From assembly GCA_910574255.1 (NCBI GenBank), contig CAJTAK010000007.1, positions 124,001 to 188,000 on the forward strand: DNA of 64,000 nucleotides, in the 5' to 3' direction. This document shows positions 32,826 through 42,541 of this stretch, in pieces (the first letter of the stretch is position 1; every line of letters begins with the position of its first letter). Position numbers and translations under genes: made by a program. A model generated the notes under the pieces. The model ran no database searches, was not told where the DNA came from, and saw only the letters and a list, made by a program, of their open reading frames with translations. This DNA comes from Clostridia bacterium (GTDB lineage Bacteria > Bacillota > Clostridia > Lachnospirales > Lachnospiraceae).

Positions 32826-32857
32826 AAAAAAAGAAGCCTGCAGGCAGGCTTCTTTCA
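32826..32857 (-). terminator. Terminator of the rhomboid-like gene
   Basis: Minus-strand AAAGAAGCCTGC followed by GCAGGCTTCTTTTTTT: a 12-bp stem with a short loop and a U7 tract, 4 bp after the stop at 32861. Confidence 0.92.
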
Positions 32858-32860
32858 AGA

Positions 32861-33742
32861 CTATTTCACATGGGTATGAGTGAACAAATGCTCCTGACAA
32901 TATTCATAATTCCCATTGCACTTGGAGCAGAACCGGAACTCCAGATGATCTCCGTCCTTCTCTGTCCGGCCGCAAATAGCGCATTTATGGGTTCCGACAC
33001 TCTTTTCTCCTTTTTTTACACTTCTTACATAGGTCTGTCTGCGGCGAATCTCCTTGGGAGAATATCGGTGCATATCCCGCATTCCCAAAAAGAACAAAAT
33101 AAAATTTCCCAAAGACAGAAGAGCCATGAGACTATAAGCAGGATGTACAACAATTCCAATCTGCATAAGCCCAACTATCATATTAATTGTTAAATATTGC
33201 GCAAGAAAACCTGCGAGAATCTCCACACCGAAATAAATGCCGTAGATAATTCCCAGGGTCTTGGCCTTAATAGGAAGAATAAAGAACAGCATAAACTGCA
33301 TATTCGGATAGGTGGCGGCAAAGGCAAGGAACAGGGAATTGTTCAGCCAATAAGTTCCGAAATACTGTCCCAGATTTACCCCGAAAAGGAACTGTGAAAC
33401 AAAAGCTCCTACAATATGCAGTAACACGCCCGTAACAAAGTACAGGTTGAACCGAAAGGTTCCCCACTGATATTCCAGTGTCTTTCCAATGGAATAATAA
33501 AGGTACAGACTGATCAAAAACCAAAACAGTCCGGAACTGGGCGGATAAATCATAAAAGTAAACAAACGCCAAATCTGTCCCCGCAGAATCGCTGTCACAT
33601 CCAGCGACAGATACGAAGCATAAAACTCCGGCGCAAATAACTGAACCACATACCCTACCGCATACAGAATAATAATATAATACATGAGATTCTGAATGGC
33701 ATACCGTCCAAATTTCTTCTCCAGCTTATCAATCCAGTTCAT
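32861..33742 (-). CDS. Rhomboid-like membrane protein with C-terminal zinc-binding motif, catalytic Ser not found
   Basis: The 293-residue protein starts MNWIDKLEKKFGRYAIQNLM. About six hydrophobic helices include LMYYIIILYAVGYVVQLFA, GQIWRLFTFMIYPP (the rhomboid WR motif), WFLISLYLYYSIGKTLEYQW and LYFVTGVLLHIVGAFVSQFL. The expected GxSG serine loop is replaced by WLNNSLFLAFAATYP, so proteolysis is doubtful. The C-terminal 45 residues hold a zinc-ribbon-like set: CAICG, FCSKC, then CQEH and HTH. A perfect sigma-A promoter at 33780-33808 lies upstream; the longer open frame would start inside its -35 box, which supports this start. Function unknown; a rhomboid pseudoprotease with a metal-binding tail is my reading. 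Confidence 0.75.
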   Translation of the reverse strand: MNWIDKLEKKFGRYAIQNLMYYIIILYAVGYVVQLFAPEFYASYLSLDVTAILRGQIWRLFTFMIYPPSSGLFWFLISLYLYYSIGKTLEYQWGTFRFNLYFVTGVLLHIVGAFVSQFLFGVNLGQYFGTYWLNNSLFLAFAATYPNMQFMLFFILPIKAKTLGIIYGIYFGVEILAGFLAQYLTINMIVGLMQIGIVVHPAYSLMALLSLGNFILFFLGMRDMHRYSPKEIRRRQTYVRSVKKGEKSVGTHKCAICGRTEKDGDHLEFRFCSKCNGNYEYCQEHLFTHTHVK

Positions 33743-33779
33743 GAAACTGCATCTTCCTTTCACACAATCCTTTTGGTCT

Positions 33780-33808
33780 ATTATAGGTGAGCAGATATTA
33801 TTTGTCAA
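33780..33808 (-). promoter_or_regulatory. Consensus sigma-A promoter of the rhomboid-like gene
   Basis: Minus-strand TTGACA (33803-33808), 17-nt spacer, TATAAT (33780-33785), both boxes perfect. This is the strongest housekeeping promoter in the window. Confidence 0.92.
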
Positions 33809-33919
33809 TTACAATAGCATATCCGGCACTTTTCACTTCTATGCAAAAACGTCCTCCAGGTCCGGCATATTCGCTGCGGACATGAAAGACGTCCTTGAAT
33901 CCGTATTTCGTGAAGCATG

Positions 33920-34123
33920 TCACTGTTCCCAGACGGAACAGCACGCATCCTTCGGCCTCACCCTGCGGGGAATGCAGATCTCATCTCCCACCTGGAGATT
34001 GTAGATATTCACATAGGGATTGGCATTCAGGACAGCCCACAGAGGCACCTGGTACCTGCGGCTTAAAAGATAAAGGGTGTCCCCTTTTTGTACAACATGA
34101 AGAAAACCATGGCAGTCACGCAT
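33920..34123 (-). CDS. Small LysM-domain protein
   Basis: A 67-residue protein that is little more than one LysM repeat: HVVQKGDTLYLLSRRYQVPL, AVLNANPYVNIYNLQVGDEI and CIPRR. LysM binds N-acetylglucosamine-containing glycans such as peptidoglycan. There is no signal peptide or membrane segment, so it is either released by lysis, acts in the mother cell or spore coat as some short LysM proteins do, or is exported by an unusual route. GAGG stands 11 nt before the ATG. It lies between the rhomboid-like gene and the divergent activase, with TTGGAA-N18-TATAAA upstream as a weak promoter candidate. The last residues (RVRPKDACCSVWEQ) are unusual, with paired Cys. Confidence 0.85.
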   Translation of the reverse strand: MRDCHGFLHVVQKGDTLYLLSRRYQVPLWAVLNANPYVNIYNLQVGDEICIPRRVRPKDACCSVWEQ

Positions 34124-34253
34124 AGAAAAGTTTACCTCAAATCTTTCCTTATTTTATAAGATACTATATGCATCTTTTCCAATTTCTGTTTATAAAAACT
34201 AATAAATAGGCATTTCTGGCGAAAATTAAGAAAATATTTTATAATTTTTTTAT

Positions 34254-34282
34254 TTGCCTTAATTTTTCAATTGTCGTATAAT
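34254..34282 (+). promoter_or_regulatory. Promoter of the dehydratase activase gene
   Basis: TTGCCT (34254-34259), 17-nt spacer, TATAAT (34277-34282). Transcription would begin near 34289 and leave a leader of about 185 nt. Confidence 0.8.
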
Positions 34283-34288
34283 GTAACA

Positions 34289-34472
34289 TCATGTAGTTTT
34301 TCTTATTATATGTCCGCCGGGCAGAAGCGCTTCTTAAAAGGCAATCTTCTGACCGGGGATTGAGTTCTCTTGAATCTCTGCAAATACATATCCGGCGAAA
34401 TTAAGAAGGTTTTCAGGAGCGCTCTTTTTAGAAAAGGAGGCTGCAGTACATATCCTGCAGAAAAATTGGTTT
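34289..34472 (+). other. Long, partly self-complementary leader of the activase mRNA
   Basis: The leader holds a 12-bp palindrome AGAAGCGCTTCT (34323-34334), a CGCCGG/CCGGCG pair about 70 nt apart, and GAGCGCTC just before the ribosome binding site. AAAGGAGG is followed by CTGCAG-TACATATC-CTGCAG and then 12 nt to the ATG, so the Shine-Dalgarno sequence is 32 nt from the start unless the CTGCAG stem folds it closer. I do not recognise a known riboswitch class. Confidence 0.45.
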
Positions 34473-37400
34473 ATGAACAATCTGACTGCATCTATGCTGG
34501 GAATCGACATTGGTTCCACGACTGTTAAAATCGCAATTTTAGACAGCAACCACAATCTGCTGTTTTCCGACTATGAACGGCATTTTGCCAATATTCAGGA
34601 GACGCTGGCCCTGCTTCTTGGACGGGCGGAAGCACAGCTTGGAGAGCAGACACTCTCTCCTGCCATTACCGGCTCCGGCGGACTGACCCTGGCAGGACAT
34701 CTCAATGTTCCCTTTGTTCAGGAAGTGGTTGCGGTGGCTCAGGCTTTGGAGGCCGAGGCCCCAAAAACGGACGTTGCCATTGAGCTGGGCGGAGAGGACG
34801 CCAAGATCATTTATTTCCAGGGAGGAAATATTGAGCAGCGTATGAACGGCATCTGTGCCGGCGGCACAGGCTCCTTTATCGACCAGATGGCTTCCCTCTT
34901 ACAGACGGACGCTTCGGGTCTCAACGAATACGCCAAAAATTACCATTCACTGTATACCATCGCCGCCCGCTGCGGCGTATTTGCAAAATCGGATATTCAG
35001 CCATTGATCAATGAGGGAGCTACAAAGGAAGATTTGTCAGCTTCTATTTTTCAGGCCGTAGTAAACCAAACCATCAGCGGTCTGGCCTGCGGCAAGCCCA
35101 TCCGGGGACATGTGGCTTTTCTGGGCGGTCCTCTCCACTTTCTGTCCGAGCTTAAAAATGCCTTTATCCGTACGCTGAAATTGGACGAGGAGCACACCAT
35201 TGCGCCAAAGCACTCCCACCTCTTTGCCGCCATAGGAGCCGCAAGGAACAGCAGGCCGGACGTGACCGTCCGCTTAAGTGAGCTGAAAGAGCGTCTGGAG
35301 GCTCATATTCAGATTGATTTTGAAGTGGAGCGCATGGAGCCCCTCTTTACATCCTCCTATGAATACGGCAAGTTTCAGGAGCGCCACAGCCGCCATGAGG
35401 TAATGCGGAGTGATTTTCAGGCTTATGAAGGAGACTGCTTCCTGGGCATTGATGCCGGAAGCACTACCACCAAAGCTGCTCTGGTGGCGGCGGACGGTTC
35501 CCTCCTTTACTCTTTCTACAGTAATAATAACGGCAGTCCCCTTAAGACTACCCTCCGGGCCATTCGTGATATTTACCGCTTTCTTCCGAAGAATGCCCGG
35601 ATTGCCCGTTCCTGCTCTACCGGCTACGGGGAAGCTCTCATTAAGGCTGCCCTGATGCTGGATGAGGGAGAGGTGGAGACGGTGGCCCACTACTACGCTG
35701 CCGAATTTTTTGATCCGGAGGTAGACTGTATTCTGGATATCGGCGGTCAGGATATGAAATGCATCCGCATCCGGAACCACACCGTGGACAGCGTTCAGCT
35801 CAATGAAGCCTGTTCCTCCGGCTGCGGCTCCTTTATTGAGACCTTTGCCAATTCTCTCAATTACAGTGTGGAGGATTTTGCAAAGGCAGCCCTTTTTGCG
35901 GAGCATCCCATTGATCTGGGAACCCGGTGTACCGTATTTATGAACTCCAAGGTAAAGCAGGCCCAAAAGGAGGGCGCCCAGGTTTCGGATATTTCCGCCG
36001 GCCTTGCTTATTCCGTTATCAAAAATGCCTTATTTAAGGTGATCAAGGTTTCGGACGCTTCCTCTCTGGGAAAGCATATTGTGGTTCAGGGTGGTACGTT
36101 CTACAATGACGCCGTCCTTAGAAGCTTTGAAAAAATCGCCGGCTGTGAAGTGATTCGGCCTGATATTGCCGGTATTATGGGTGCCTTTGGTGCTGCCCTG
36201 ATTGCAAGAGAGCGTTATGAAAAGGGCATGGATACTACCATGCTCTCTATCGAGCAGATCAACCAACTGGATTTTACTACCACCATGTCCAAGTGCAGGG
36301 GCTGCACCAACAACTGCCGCCTGACCATCAACCGTTTTACGGGGGGACGCCAGTTTATTTCCGGCAACCGCTGCGAACGGGGCATCGGGAAGACCCGGAA
36401 CCAGGAGCAGATTCCCAATCTCTATGAGTACAAGAATCAGCGGCTCTTCGGCTATACGCCCCTTACTCCGGATGAGGCTAAAAGGGGACATGTGGGAATT
36501 CCCCGGGTTCTGAATTTTTATGAGAATTATCCTTTCTGGTTTACCTTTTTTACGGAGCTTAAGTATCAGGTGGTGCTTTCTCCGGCTTCCAACCGGAAGA
36601 TTTATGAGCTGGGCATCGAATCCATTCCCAGCGAATCGGAGTGCTATCCGGCCAAGCTTGCCCACGGTCACGTGACCTGGCTGATCCGCAAGGGCGTGAA
36701 GTTTATTTTCTATCCCTGCATTCCTTTTGAACGTAATGAATTTCCCGATGCGGGCAATCATTATAACTGCCCCATTGTCACCTCCTATGCGGAGAATATT
36801 AAGAACAATATTGACGAACTCCTTGACGGTTCCATTGACTTTTTCAATCCTTTCCTCTCCTTTGAAAATCCGGGCGTTCTGGAAAAACGGCTCATTGAGG
36901 AATTTGAGGGAAAATACCATATTCCTGCTGGGGAGATCTCTTCCGCCGTCCGAAAGGCATGGAAGGAGCTTGAGAATGCCAGAGAGGATATGATGCGAAA
37001 GGGCGAGGAAACTCTCTCCTATCTAAAAGAGACAGGCAGGCGGGGCATTGTTTTGGCCGGACGGCCCTATCACATTGACCCGGAGATTAACCACGGCATT
37101 CCGGAGCTTATTAATTCCTACGGCATTGCCGTGTTTACGGAGGATTCCGTCAGCCACCTTTACGGGGTGGAGCGTCCCCTGATGGTTACGGATCAGTGGA
37201 TGTACCATTCCCGCCTGTATGCGGCAGCCAACTTTGTAAAGACCAGGGAGGATCTGGATCTCATTCAGCTCAATTCCTTTGGCTGCGGTCTGGATGCTGT
37301 AACTACAGATCAGGTAAATGACATTTTAAGCAATTCCGGAAAGATCTACACCTGTCTTAAGATTGACGAGGTTAACAATCTGGGGGCTGCCAGAATCCGT

Positions 37401-38720
37401 GTCCGTTCCCTTATCTCCGCTCTTCGGGTGCGGGAACAGAAAGCTGTCTGCCGTTCCATCGTATCCTCTGCTTATGACAGGGCTGTATTTACGGAGGAAA
37501 TGCGGAAAACCCATACCATTCTCTGCCCTCAGATGTCGCCCATTCATTTTGACATCATTGAGCCCGCTTTCCGGGCTTCGGGCTTTAAGCTTGAGGTTCT
37601 GCCGGATTCGGATAAGGCTGCCATTGATATGGGGCTTAAATATGTAAATAACGATGCCTGCTATCCCTCTCTGGTGGTTGTGGGGCAGATTATGACTGCC
37701 ATTCTCTCAGGCAAATACGATACGGATAAGCTGGCTGTCATTATCTCCCAGACAGGCGGTGGCTGTCGGGCTACGAATTATATCGGTTTTATCCGCCGGG
37801 CTCTTGAGAAAGCCGGATATCCTGATATTCCTGTGATTTCCATTAATTTAAGCGGGCTGGAGAAGAATCCCGGATTCCGGATTACCCCCGGTCTGGCTGT
37901 GAAAGGCTTATACGGACTGGTATTCGGTGATATTTTCCTGCGTGTGCTCTACCGGATGCGGCCCTATGAGAAAGTTCCCGGCGCCGCAGACCGGCTTCAC
38001 GAGAAATGGAAAAAGATCTGTCAGGACTTCCTTTCCGGCGGCCATACCCCCCATCATCGCTTTGTAAAGATCTGCCGGGGGATTATTAAGGAATTTGACC
38101 AGCTTCCTATTTATGAGAATCTGAAAAAGCCCCGTGTGGGAGTGGTTGGGGAGATCCTTGTGAAGTTTTCACCCTCCGCCAACAATCATATTGTGGAGCT
38201 TCTGGAAGCTGAGGGCGCAGAGGCCGTGGTGCCGGATCTGATGGATTTTCTGCTTTACTGTTTTAAAAACACGGAGTTTAAAGCCAGATATCTTGGGAAG
38301 AAGCGTTCCTCCGCCCGGAAGGGCCGCTTGGGAATTAAGGCTATGGAATGGCTTCGGAAGCCTGCGGTAAAGGCATTTGAAAAGAGTGTTCATTTTGTGC
38401 CTCCCGGCAATATTGATAAGATGGGGGAAATGGCCTCGAAGTTTGTGTCTCTGGGAAATCAGACCGGAGAGGGATGGTTCCTGACCGGAGAGATGCTGGA
38501 GCTGATCCACAGCGGCGTACAGAATATCGTCTGCACCCAGCCCTTTGGATGCCTGCCGAACCATGTGGTGGGCAAGGGGGTTATTAAGGAGCTGCGAAGG
38601 AAGTATCCCCAGTCGAATGTGGTGGCTATTGATTATGACCCCGGCGCCAGCGAAGTGAATCAGCTGAACAGGCTGAAGCTGATGCTGGCTACGGCCAATA
38701 AGAATCTGGCAAGTACTTGA
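34473..38720 (+). CDS. 2-hydroxyacyl-CoA dehydratase activase, giant fusion (BadF/BcrA ATPase x2 plus DUF2229-like)
   Basis: A 1415-residue protein. Residues about 8-255 form a first ASKHA ATPase ([32 protein letters not shown]); residues about 323-580 form a second ([34 protein letters not shown]). The Gly-Ser/Cys-containing loops carry the cysteines that bridge a [4Fe-4S] cluster in HgdC-type activases. Residues about 600-640 have a Cys motif [16 protein letters not shown], then a DUF2229-like region ([20 protein letters not shown]) and a C-terminal dehydratase-subunit-like part with [14 protein letters not shown]. Activases inject an electron into radical dehydratases at the cost of ATP. 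No dehydratase subunits are adjacent, so its target is unknown. Convergent with scrA across a shared terminator. Confidence 0.88.
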   Translation: MNNLTASMLGIDIGSTTVKIAILDSNHNLLFSDYERHFANIQETLALLLGRAEAQLGEQTLSPAITGSGGLTLAGHLNVPFVQEVVAVAQALEAEAPKTDVAIELGGEDAKIIYFQGGNIEQRMNGICAGGTGSFIDQMASLLQTDASGLNEYAKNYHSLYTIAARCGVFAKSDIQPLINEGATKEDLSASIFQAVVNQTISGLACGKPIRGHVAFLGGPLHFLSELKNAFIRTLKLDEEHTIAPKHSHLFAAIGAARNSRPDVTVRLSELKERLEAHIQIDFEVERMEPLFTSSYEYGKFQERHSRHEVMRSDFQAYEGDCFLGIDAGSTTTKAALVAADGSLLYSFYSNNNGSPLKTTLRAIRDIYRFLPKNARIARSCSTGYGEALIKAALMLDEGEVETVAHYYAAEFFDPEVDCILDIGGQDMKCIRIRNHTVDSVQLNEACSSGCGSFIETFANSLNYSVEDFAKAALFAEHPIDLGTRCTVFMNSKVKQAQKEGAQVSDISAGLAYSVIKNALFKVIKVSDASSLGKHIVVQGGTFYNDAVLRSFEKIAGCEVIRPDIAGIMGAFGAALIARERYEKGMDTTMLSIEQINQLDFTTTMSKCRGCTNNCRLTINRFTGGRQFISGNRCERGIGKTRNQEQIPNLYEYKNQRLFGYTPLTPDEAKRGHVGIPRVLNFYENYPFWFTFFTELKYQVVLSPASNRKIYELGIESIPSESECYPAKLAHGHVTWLIRKGVKFIFYPCIPFERNEFPDAGNHYNCPIVTSYAENIKNNIDELLDGSIDFFNPFLSFENPGVLEKRLIEEFEGKYHIPAGEISSAVRKAWKELENAREDMMRKGEETLSYLKETGRRGIVLAGRPYHIDPEINHGIPELINSYGIAVFTEDSVSHLYGVERPLMVTDQWMYHSRLYAAANFVKTREDLDLIQLNSFGCGLDAVTTDQVNDILSNSGKIYTCLKIDEVNNLGAARIRVRSLISALRVREQKAVCRSIVSSAYDRAVFTEEMRKTHTILCPQMSPIHFDIIEPAFRASGFKLEVLPDSDKAAIDMGLKYVNNDACYPSLVVVGQIMTAILSGKYDTDKLAVIISQTGGGCRATNYIGFIRRALEKAGYPDIPVISINLSGLEKNPGFRITPGLAVKGLYGLVFGDIFLRVLYRMRPYEKVPGAADRLHEKWKKICQDFLSGGHTPHHRFVKICRGIIKEFDQLPIYENLKKPRVGVVGEILVKFSPSANNHIVELLEAEGAEAVVPDLMDFLLYCFKNTEFKARYLGKKRSSARKGRLGIKAMEWLRKPAVKAFEKSVHFVPPGNIDKMGEMASKFVSLGNQTGEGWFLTGEMLELIHSGVQNIVCTQPFGCLPNHVVGKGVIKELRRKYPQSNVVAIDYDPGASEVNQLNRLKLMLATANKNLAST

Positions 38721-38731
38721 CAGAGAATATT

Positions 38732-38779
38732 AAAAAAGACAAAACCGGAAGTTCCGTACTGCCAGTTTTGTCTTTTTTA
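38732..38779. terminator. Bidirectional terminator between the activase and scrA
   Basis: AAAAAAGACAAAAC and GTTTTGTCTTTTTT pair with partial internal pairing (CGGAAGTTCCG); T-tracts are present on both strands between two convergent genes. Confidence 0.9.
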
Positions 38780-38894
38780 TGCTTGAGTGAACTCTTTATT
38801 TAGCTATAGACTATTAACCTTAACTTAATTTATCAAATATCCCAGCCTATCCCCAGACATTTGAAAATTTCCTTTTATTTGCACATGCTTTCTT

Positions 38895-40781
38895 TTACCC
38901 AACCACCAAAATCTTCTCCAGCTCTTTCACATCCCCGGTCTTTACAACCTCAACCTGTTCAGGCGCAGATACCAAAACTGCTGTGGTAATGTCGTAACCG
39001 GCCGCCTTAATCGCATCCATATCAAACTCCAAAAGGCGCTCCCCGGCCTTTACCTTTGCGCCGGATTCTTTCAATGCACGGAAATGCTTTCCGTTAAGCT
39101 CTACCGTATTGATCCCCACATGGATCAAAATCTCCGTTCCGCTCTCGCTCACAAGACCAATGGCATGCCGGGTATCAAAAAACATTGCGATCTCTCCGTC
39201 AAAAGGCGCTACCACTTCGCCCTTTGCAGGAACAATTCCAACACCTGACCCCAAAGCGCCGGAAGCAAAGGTTGCGTCAGCAATCTCCGTATGAGGAATC
39301 ACCCGACCCTCTACCGGCGCATAAACTCCATTGGCTTCTGTCTCAATCTGTACGACCGGTACTGTCTCTTCCTTTTTTGCCTCTGCCTTAGGCGATTCTT
39401 CCGCATCCTTATATCCAAACATCCAGGTAAGCGCAAATGCCGCGCCTGCGGAAATCAGGAACATAATAATATAGTTGATGGGATCATGCAGACACAGCAG
39501 CAGTCCGAAGATGCCCGTTACGCCTGTACCTGTTGCTCCAAGCCCTACGATAGATGCATACAAAGCTCCGCAGGCACCTCCCACAGCTCCGCAGATAAAA
39601 GGCTTAAAAAACCGCAGATTCACACCAAAGATTGCAGGCTCCGTAATTCCCATGAAACAGGACATTGCAGAGGGAACTGCCATAGATTTGGTTCTCTGAT
39701 TTTTTGTCTTCAAGGCAACTGCCAGTGTAGCTGCACCCTGAGCAATATTGGCAGCAGATGCCAAAGGAAGCCAGTAGGTTACTCCATAAAGTCCCAGCTG
39801 CCCCACATCAATAACCGTATACATATGATGAACACCGGCCACAACGGTTGTGGAGTATAGGCCGCCCATTAAAAAGCTTCCGATTCCCATTGGCAGGGAA
39901 ATCAGCTGCTGTACGCCGCCGATGATTCCGTTTTCAATGGTTACAAACACCGGTCCGATGATAGAATAGGTTAGATAGCCCGTTACAAATACGCTCACCA
40001 ACGGTGTTACAAAAAGGTCAAACATGGCCGGAACAATCTTATGCAGCTTCTTTTCAATCATGCACATGACGAAAACCGCAATGATAACCGGAATCACGTG
40101 GCCCTGATACCCTACCAGATCCACTTCATACAGGCCAAACCATACTTTCTGTGTCTTTAAAACTCCCTCCGTTGCCACGGTCCAGGCATTCTGCAGATCC
40201 GGATGAATCATCAGCATACCGATAACAGCACCCAGATAGGGATTTCCCCCGAATACCTTCGCCGCACTGTAGGCAATCAAAATCGGCAGGAACACATAGG
40301 CCGTATTTGCAAAAAGATTGGCAAATACAAAGATGGAACCGGAGGTATTAATATTCAGGAATCCATTATTTACCATAAAGTTCAGAGCTTCCATGATTCC
40401 CATCAGGAAACCGCTTGCCACAATAGCCGGTATAATGGGAACAAAAATATCTCCCAAGGTCTTAATGGCCTGCTTGTAAAACGGCTGCTTGGCTGCCGCT
40501 GCGGCCTTGGCATCCTCCTTGCTGGCTGCGGTCAGACCGGATACGGCCAGAAATTCATCGTATACCTTGTTAACAGTTCCCGTTCCAAGAATAATTTGAA
40601 GCTGGCCGGAAGCGCTGAATACTCCTTTCACGCCGTCAATCTCCTCCACTGCCTTGGCGTCACATTTGGCATTGTCCGCAAGCACCAGACGAAGCCGGGT
40701 AGCACAGTGAGCTGCAGAGATCAAGTTTTCCTTTTTTCCGACTTTCTCGTAAATCTCTTCCGCTACTTTTCTGTAGTCCAT
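38895..40781 (-). CDS. scrA: PTS sucrose-type EIIBCA transporter
   Basis: A 628-residue PTS permease of the glucose/sucrose superfamily. EIIB (1-85) has the phosphorylated Cys in SAAHCATRLRLVLADN. EIIC (about 105-450) is multi-spanning with IPAIVASGFLMGIMEALNFM, VAGVHHMYTVIDVGQLG and GITEPAIFGVNLRFFKPF. A crr-like EIIA (about 475-628) has AMFFDTRHAIGLVSESG and the phosphorylated His in TEILIHVGINTVELNG. It imports and phosphorylates a disaccharide at the membrane; sucrose is inferred from the neighbouring sucrose-6-phosphate hydrolase and regulator. Last gene of scrR-scrB-scrA; AGGAG precedes the ATG. Confidence 0.92.
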   Translation of the reverse strand: MDYRKVAEEIYEKVGKKENLISAAHCATRLRLVLADNAKCDAKAVEEIDGVKGVFSASGQLQIILGTGTVNKVYDEFLAVSGLTAASKEDAKAAAAAKQPFYKQAIKTLGDIFVPIIPAIVASGFLMGIMEALNFMVNNGFLNINTSGSIFVFANLFANTAYVFLPILIAYSAAKVFGGNPYLGAVIGMLMIHPDLQNAWTVATEGVLKTQKVWFGLYEVDLVGYQGHVIPVIIAVFVMCMIEKKLHKIVPAMFDLFVTPLVSVFVTGYLTYSIIGPVFVTIENGIIGGVQQLISLPMGIGSFLMGGLYSTTVVAGVHHMYTVIDVGQLGLYGVTYWLPLASAANIAQGAATLAVALKTKNQRTKSMAVPSAMSCFMGITEPAIFGVNLRFFKPFICGAVGGACGALYASIVGLGATGTGVTGIFGLLLCLHDPINYIIMFLISAGAAFALTWMFGYKDAEESPKAEAKKEETVPVVQIETEANGVYAPVEGRVIPHTEIADATFASGALGSGVGIVPAKGEVVAPFDGEIAMFFDTRHAIGLVSESGTEILIHVGINTVELNGKHFRALKESGAKVKAGERLLEFDMDAIKAAGYDITTAVLVSAPEQVEVVKTGDVKELEKILVVG

Positions 40782-40888
40782 AACGTTCTCCTCTCCTTTT
40801 TAGACCCTGTGGGCCATTTTTTATATTAACTGCATGGAGTGTCAATTGTGACTCTGCATCCGTTCTGCAGCCAATTTCCTATGCCGTC

Positions 40889-42328
40889 TTACTGCTCATT
40901 AGAATGGAAATAGTAAGTCCCATGACAGCCCTCTCCATTTATCCGCACCCTGCAAAGAGCCGTCTTAGGATAAAACCGGGTAGTAAATACATCCGTTCCT
41001 TCATTAATGAATACTTCCACACTAGACACATCTATCAGTATCCGCAGCTCCTTAAGCTCCTCAATCTCCCGGCCCCGAACCCTCCGGCCTGACCCCAGCA
41101 GAGAATCGGTAAATTCCATCCAGAAGATTTTTTCTTCCTTATTATAGCGAAGTCTTAATCCATCCGCCAAAACCACTTCCAGATTTCCGCCCTCCGTATG
41201 AAGTTCAAGCTCACAGCAGGATTCCACATTTTCATCAAAGCTTCCCTGTAAGGGCTTGGAGCAATTCCACCATTCTGCCAACTCTTTTACCGGATTTTGG
41301 CAGAGTACGCCGTTTTTCACAGACAGCTCTCTGGGAATAGTCATCATATGCTGCCAGCCATCCTCCACTGTCCGATTGGTATAGAACTCCTCTACATCCG
41401 GCAGGCCCATCCATGCAATCTGAATTCTCCGCCCATCATCCCCAAGAAAGGTCTGGGGTGCATAAAAATCAAAACCTCCGTCCAGCTCCCGAAACTCTCC
41501 CATGGCCGCTTCCGCCCGAAAATCTCCATCAAGGAAGCATGTCACGCTCTGGTACAGATTGGCATATTTAAGCCCCTCCGTCTCCACACCCTGGGGGGAA
41601 ATGCTCAATACGGTCCGGCCATCCAGTTCATAGATATCCGGACATTCCCACATATATCCGAACGCTTCTTTTGTTTCAAAACGCTTTCGATACTCCCAAT
41701 GTCTTTTATCCCCGGAGGAAAAAAGCAATACAATGCCTTTATCCTCCTTTGTTCTGGCACCCTGAACCATATAGTAGGTATCCTCCCGCTTCCACACCTT
41801 GGGATCCCGCACATGACGGGTTAAGTCGGAAGGATAATCCTTGTGATCCATCAATGCTTCTTTGGATTCTATCGTTCTTCCGTCCCTGCTTACCGCAAGC
41901 ATGGTATAGGATCTTCTGCCTGTATTGACAAAATCATGGTCGCCCATTTCCTTTACATTTCCCGTATAATACAGATACATTTCCCCGTCTTCTATGAGAG
42001 CCGATCCGGAGTAAACCCCATGGCAGTCCTCCGGCTGATCCGCTGTCAAGGGCGCTCCCTCAAACTTCCAATGAAGCAGATCCTGACTGGTACAATGCCC
42101 CCAGAACTTCAGACCTCCCTTTGCCTGGAAAGGGGAAAACTGATAAAACGCATGGTAAGTTCCCTGATGCTGACAAAGACCGTTTGGATCGTTAAGCCAC
42201 CCAAAGGGCGGCGCTATATGAAGCTTTGGCCGCCAACGGTCATTTTTCTTTGTTGTCTGACAGCGCTCCAGCTCATCCTGAAGCAGTTGTTCCCATAAGT
42301 GATGTAGTGCGTTCATAAAACTTTCCAT
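40889..42328 (-). CDS. scrB: Sucrose-6-phosphate hydrolase (GH32)
   Basis: A 479-residue five-blade propeller enzyme with the GH32 triad: nucleophile Asp in PPFGWLNDPNGLCQHQG, transition-state Asp in RHVRDPKVWK, and acid/base Glu in YMWECPDIYELDG. The C-terminal beta-sandwich (SSVEVFINEGTDVFTTRFYP) is present. It hydrolyses sucrose 6-phosphate to glucose 6-phosphate and fructose in the cytoplasm. AGGAGG lies only 2 nt before the first ATG (42328) and 14 nt before the ATG at 42316, so the true start is ambiguous. It lies in the scr operon under the operator at 42401-42440. Confidence 0.94.
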   Translation of the reverse strand: MESFMNALHHLWEQLLQDELERCQTTKKNDRWRPKLHIAPPFGWLNDPNGLCQHQGTYHAFYQFSPFQAKGGLKFWGHCTSQDLLHWKFEGAPLTADQPEDCHGVYSGSALIEDGEMYLYYTGNVKEMGDHDFVNTGRRSYTMLAVSRDGRTIESKEALMDHKDYPSDLTRHVRDPKVWKREDTYYMVQGARTKEDKGIVLLFSSGDKRHWEYRKRFETKEAFGYMWECPDIYELDGRTVLSISPQGVETEGLKYANLYQSVTCFLDGDFRAEAAMGEFRELDGGFDFYAPQTFLGDDGRRIQIAWMGLPDVEEFYTNRTVEDGWQHMMTIPRELSVKNGVLCQNPVKELAEWWNCSKPLQGSFDENVESCCELELHTEGGNLEVVLADGLRLRYNKEEKIFWMEFTDSLLGSGRRVRGREIEELKELRILIDVSSVEVFINEGTDVFTTRFYPKTALCRVRINGEGCHGTYYFHSNEQ

Positions 42329-42400
42329 ATCCTCCTGAAAATTATCTGAAACTGATAAATGATTCCAAAATCTCTATAGCCATGTTCCTGCCTTAAGTTT

Positions 42401-42440
42401 CATATCATTATCGTGAATGCGCATTCATGATAATGATATG
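42401..42440. promoter_or_regulatory. 40-bp palindrome with scr operator core
   Basis: The two 20-bp halves are complementary at all but one position. The centre is GTGAATGC-GCATTCAT, nearly identical to the operator at 43545-43560, and the outer arms are CATATCATTATC. It lies between the scrR stop and scrB start. TTGTTT-N18-TATCAT just upstream on the minus strand could be a promoter blocked by the bound repressor. Confidence 0.8.
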
Positions 42441-42473
42441 AAAAGGGCTGTCTCTGAAACAATGCCCTTTTTC
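42441..42473 (-). terminator. Terminator of scrR
   Basis: Minus-strand AAAGGGC and GCCCTTTT with a 15-nt loop, between scrR and the scrB operator. Partial termination here would let scrB-scrA be controlled apart from scrR. Confidence 0.65.
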
Positions 42474-42541
42474 CCGAAGATATCTCTTCGTATTATCTCA
42501 ATCTGTCTTTCACTTATTCTTTGAATTCGATTCCCCAAGCC

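Noticed and set aside
35274..35966. 230-codon minus-strand frame inside the activase gene
   Set aside because: Antisense shadow of the conserved ATPase domain, no start signals.
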